A stretch of 64,000 nt of DNA from Scenedesmus sp. ARA3. Taxonomy: Eukaryota > Chlorophyta > Chlorophyceae > Sphaeropleales > Scenedesmaceae. The notes under the pieces are model-generated. The model ran no database searches, was not told the DNA's origin, and worked only from the letters and a program-made list of their open reading frames with translations. Positions 61,642-64,000 of this stretch are shown here, piece by piece (the stretch's first letter is position 1; each line of letters begins with the position of its first letter). The stretch is from NCBI GenBank assembly GCA_004335835.1, contig RWJK01001595.1:1-64000 (forward strand), given 5' to 3'. The translations under genes were made by a program, and so were the position numbers.

Positions 61642-64000
61642 ATGCCCCCCAGGCCTCAGGTGCAGCAGCATGAGCAGATGCTGCTTGGCCTCGAGGCCAA
61701 AGCACGCAGACTACATGCACTGCTGCAGAGCGAACCAGCCTCTCAGTTGCTGCAGCAGGCCCCAACTGCTGCTGATTTCATGCCTGAGCAGCAAGAGTTC
61801 ATAGCATGCTGTGGTATGCTTTTGACAGACGTTGCTGCAGCAGCTGTTCAACTGCGTGCACAAGTAGCAGCACCAGCAGCAGCAGCAGCAGCAGCACCAC
61901 CACCAGCAGCAGCAGCAGCAGCAGTACCAGCGCCAGGCCGCATGCTAGGCCTGCTGCTGCGTCAAAAGGCAGCCCACAGCGCAGGCACCCTGCTGGCTTG
62001 GCTGCAGCAGCGGCCAGAGGCGCTGCGCTTTGACCTGATGCAGCAGACGGCGCATGCCAACAGAGGAGCTGTCGAGCCGTTCACCACTGCAGCTGTGTGG
62101 CTGCAGGCTAGCGACTGGTTGGTCATCATGGCCAAAGAACTTGGCAAAGCTGAGCAGGCTCCTGAGCCAGGCTGCAGTGTAGCAGCCCTGGCAGCAGCAA
62201 TGCTGCAGCAGCTGGTGCAGTCAGGTGCGCGCCTGGCAGTTGTGGTGTTGGCTTGTTGGCTGCAGGTATAGGCATGCTGCTGCTGCTGCAGTGTTGCGCC
62301 CTCCCAGGCTGCATTGCAATCACAGTTGGAGAGTTTACACTGCGTAGGTGTATGTCTTGTGTTGTATATGGGGAAGACAGCTGCTTCCACAAAACATGCT
62401 GCGCAGCAAAACACCAGCAAGGCCTCACACCTGCCAGCCACCTGGTTGCCGGCAACACTGTTTCAATTGCTCTGCTGCTGCTGCTGTTGCGGCTGCTGCT
62501 GATCATGCAGGGCTGCTCAGCAGCATGCATGCCAGCCTAGTGCCGCTGGTGCAGGCCATCACGCAGCAGTGGAGCATCACCCCTGGGGACTGGACGCCAC
62601 ATCACTGGGTGTTTGACGCCGCACGTTCCCTGATGTTGTTGACAGACATTTGCTGCCGCCGCGCACGTGAGCTGGTGCCTGCTGCACTGCAGCACACTGC
62701 ATTGCAAGGGGTGGTGCAGATGCTACAACAGTTGCAGGACTGCGCAGCGTTACTGCCAGCTTCAACCCCAGGCACAGGTGCAGCCGGCAGCAGCAGCAGC
62801 CCCTATGCAGCGTACATTGATACTCAGTGTGCTGCGACAGGGCTGGTCAGCCGGCTGCATATGTTCTCCAAACAGCAGCAGCTGCCGGCAGGTTCAGCAG
62901 CGCAGGTGGAGCAGCTGCTGCTCGACCAGGCAGTGCAGGGATTGCTGCTGCACCCCCTGGTTGCCTTTGCCTCGCTGCTACACCAGTACCATTAGGCGCA
63001 GCAGCAGCAGCGGCAGCAGCAGCAGTTGAGGCCAGGTGCAATGCTGCAGCTGCTGCCCATCCCTGCCTTCCACGAAGACATGCTGCCGCCAGGTCGCCAG
63101 GCATACCTGGATGCAGCAGCAGCAGTGATGCAGGAGGACCTTTGCCAGCAGCAGGGGGGCGCCGTTGCGTGGTCCATGTGGAAACGTGCTGACATGGCTG
63201 TGAGTGTGCTTGAAGCCGGCTTGCGGAAATGGCAGTGCCGCGGTTGCCAGCAGCAGGCGTGCAGCAATGCTATGCTGTCAGCAGCTGCTGTGCGCCTGGT
63301 GCTGGAGCTGCAGCTGCTGGTTGCTGATGCAGTGCAGCAGCAGCACCAGCACCACCACCATCAGCAGCAGCAGCAGCAGCAGCCGGGACTACAAGCTGCT
63401 AACCACTTGCTGTCAGCCTTGAACAACCTGCTGTTGGCGCAGATTCTGCAAGCCATGCAGTGCAATGGTGGCGGCTGCATGCCGCCCGAGGTGCTGCAGC
63501 AGGCAGGGCTGCAGCTGCTGCAGGCGCTGGCAGCGCCCGTGCAGCTGCCCAAGCTGTGCAGCAGGCAGGCAGCCCCAGGCCAAGCGCTATCCGTGATACG
63601 TGACAGCTCTCAGCAGCTGTATGCACTGAGGGCTGCTGCAAAGGGCGCTCCACCCATGGAGGATGGCTCAACTGGTATGCTGCCTTGGTGGCTGCTACCA
63701 TGCACTGCAGTTGCTTTTACTTTACACTCCACGGCCGCCAGGCAGTCTTGCTCTTGGAAGAGCATGCAGATGAGAGGGCATGAAATCCCTGCAGTAATGA
63801 AGTTTGCTCTGGTTTGTCATCACCTATGCTGCTTGGTTTAGCATGCAGCTAGCTGCCACATCCATCCATCCATCCTAGCATGTTGCATGACGAGCAGTTC
63901 CTCTTCTTTAGTATGACAGGACATTAGCAGCTACTGAGCCTCCTTTCCTCCCCGTTTGTCCTGCAAACGCTGTTGCTGTTCTTTCCTGCAGCAGCACAGC
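61642..64000 (+). CDS. Large alpha-helical protein, probably MYND-family N-terminus; in-frame TAG; runs off window
   Basis: Exon 1 61642-62224, exon 2 62511-63674, and a likely exon 3 from 63992. Phases match (phase 1 at both junctions). The product is Ala/Gln/Leu-rich helix with Cys and Trp scattered (LLGLEAKARRLHALLQSE, RMLGLLLRQKAAHSAGTLLA, NNLLLAQILQAMQCNGGGC). I see no catalytic motif. The composition matches the helical part of the algal MYND family, whose finger would lie past the window end (inference). Exon 2 has one TAG at 62993-62995, after ASLLHQYH; the same frame then stays open for about 225 codons with the same character. Possible causes: a nonsense mutation or assembly error, stop readthrough, or a small intron (62906-63025, or 62986-63030); both candidate introns are multiples of three. 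Confidence 0.55.

Overview
The window is nuclear DNA from a green alga, most likely a chlorophycean of the Scenedesmaceae type (inference). Genes are broken by many short introns with GT..AG borders, most donors reading GTG(A/C/G)G. TGTAA, the chlorophyte-type poly(A) signal, follows several stop codons. CAG/CTG repeats run through exons and introns. The gene content (squalene epoxidase, ABCD half-transporter, ANKRD13-type protein, GH5 cellulases, a MYND zinc finger of the kind I recall from Scenedesmaceae) fits that assignment. I built gene models by hand from reading frames plus splice-site phase; every junction listed keeps the frame unless stated.

Layout. 1-8801 (minus): two tandem GH5 cellulase genes, the first cut by the window start. 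8802-12177: mostly intergenic, with one weak three-exon model. 12178-15802 (minus): squalene epoxidase, complete, nine exons. 16130-19285 (minus): zeta-crystallin-like quinone oxidoreductase, complete, seven exons. 20072-22192 (plus): a BTB/POZ protein with a CxxC pair and an acidic tail. 23871-31583 (minus): a coiled-coil protein of about 2,060 residues. 33152-39302 (plus): a peroxisomal-type ABCD half-transporter, fourteen exons. 42894-43616 (minus): a small protein ending in a CaaX-like CVIC. 44879-49360 (minus): an ANKRD13/GPCR-chaperone-type protein. 50295-56570 (minus): a gene encoding two complete aldo-keto reductase (AKR) domains in one frame. 56856-60519 (plus): a HEAT-like protein resembling the N-terminus of DNA-PKcs, followed by a MYND segment. 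61642-end (plus): start of a large alpha-helical protein with an in-frame TAG.

The genes do not form one pathway. Two concern lipid metabolism (sterol epoxidation, peroxisomal acyl import), two plant-type polysaccharide cleavage and two redox chemistry; I see no operon-like logic.

The most striking pattern is structural. In four genes, introns or flanks hold short partial copies ('echoes') of the neighbouring exon that include its splice site: three in the ABCD gene, one each in the quinone oxidoreductase, the double AKR and the ANKRD13 gene. Many 3' splice sites also sit directly against CTG-class microsatellites or minisatellites. Together these suggest ongoing local tandem duplication at exon-intron borders, a plausible route to new introns, alternative exons and gene fusion. 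The double AKR may be one product: an echo exon carries a stop that would yield a single-domain form.
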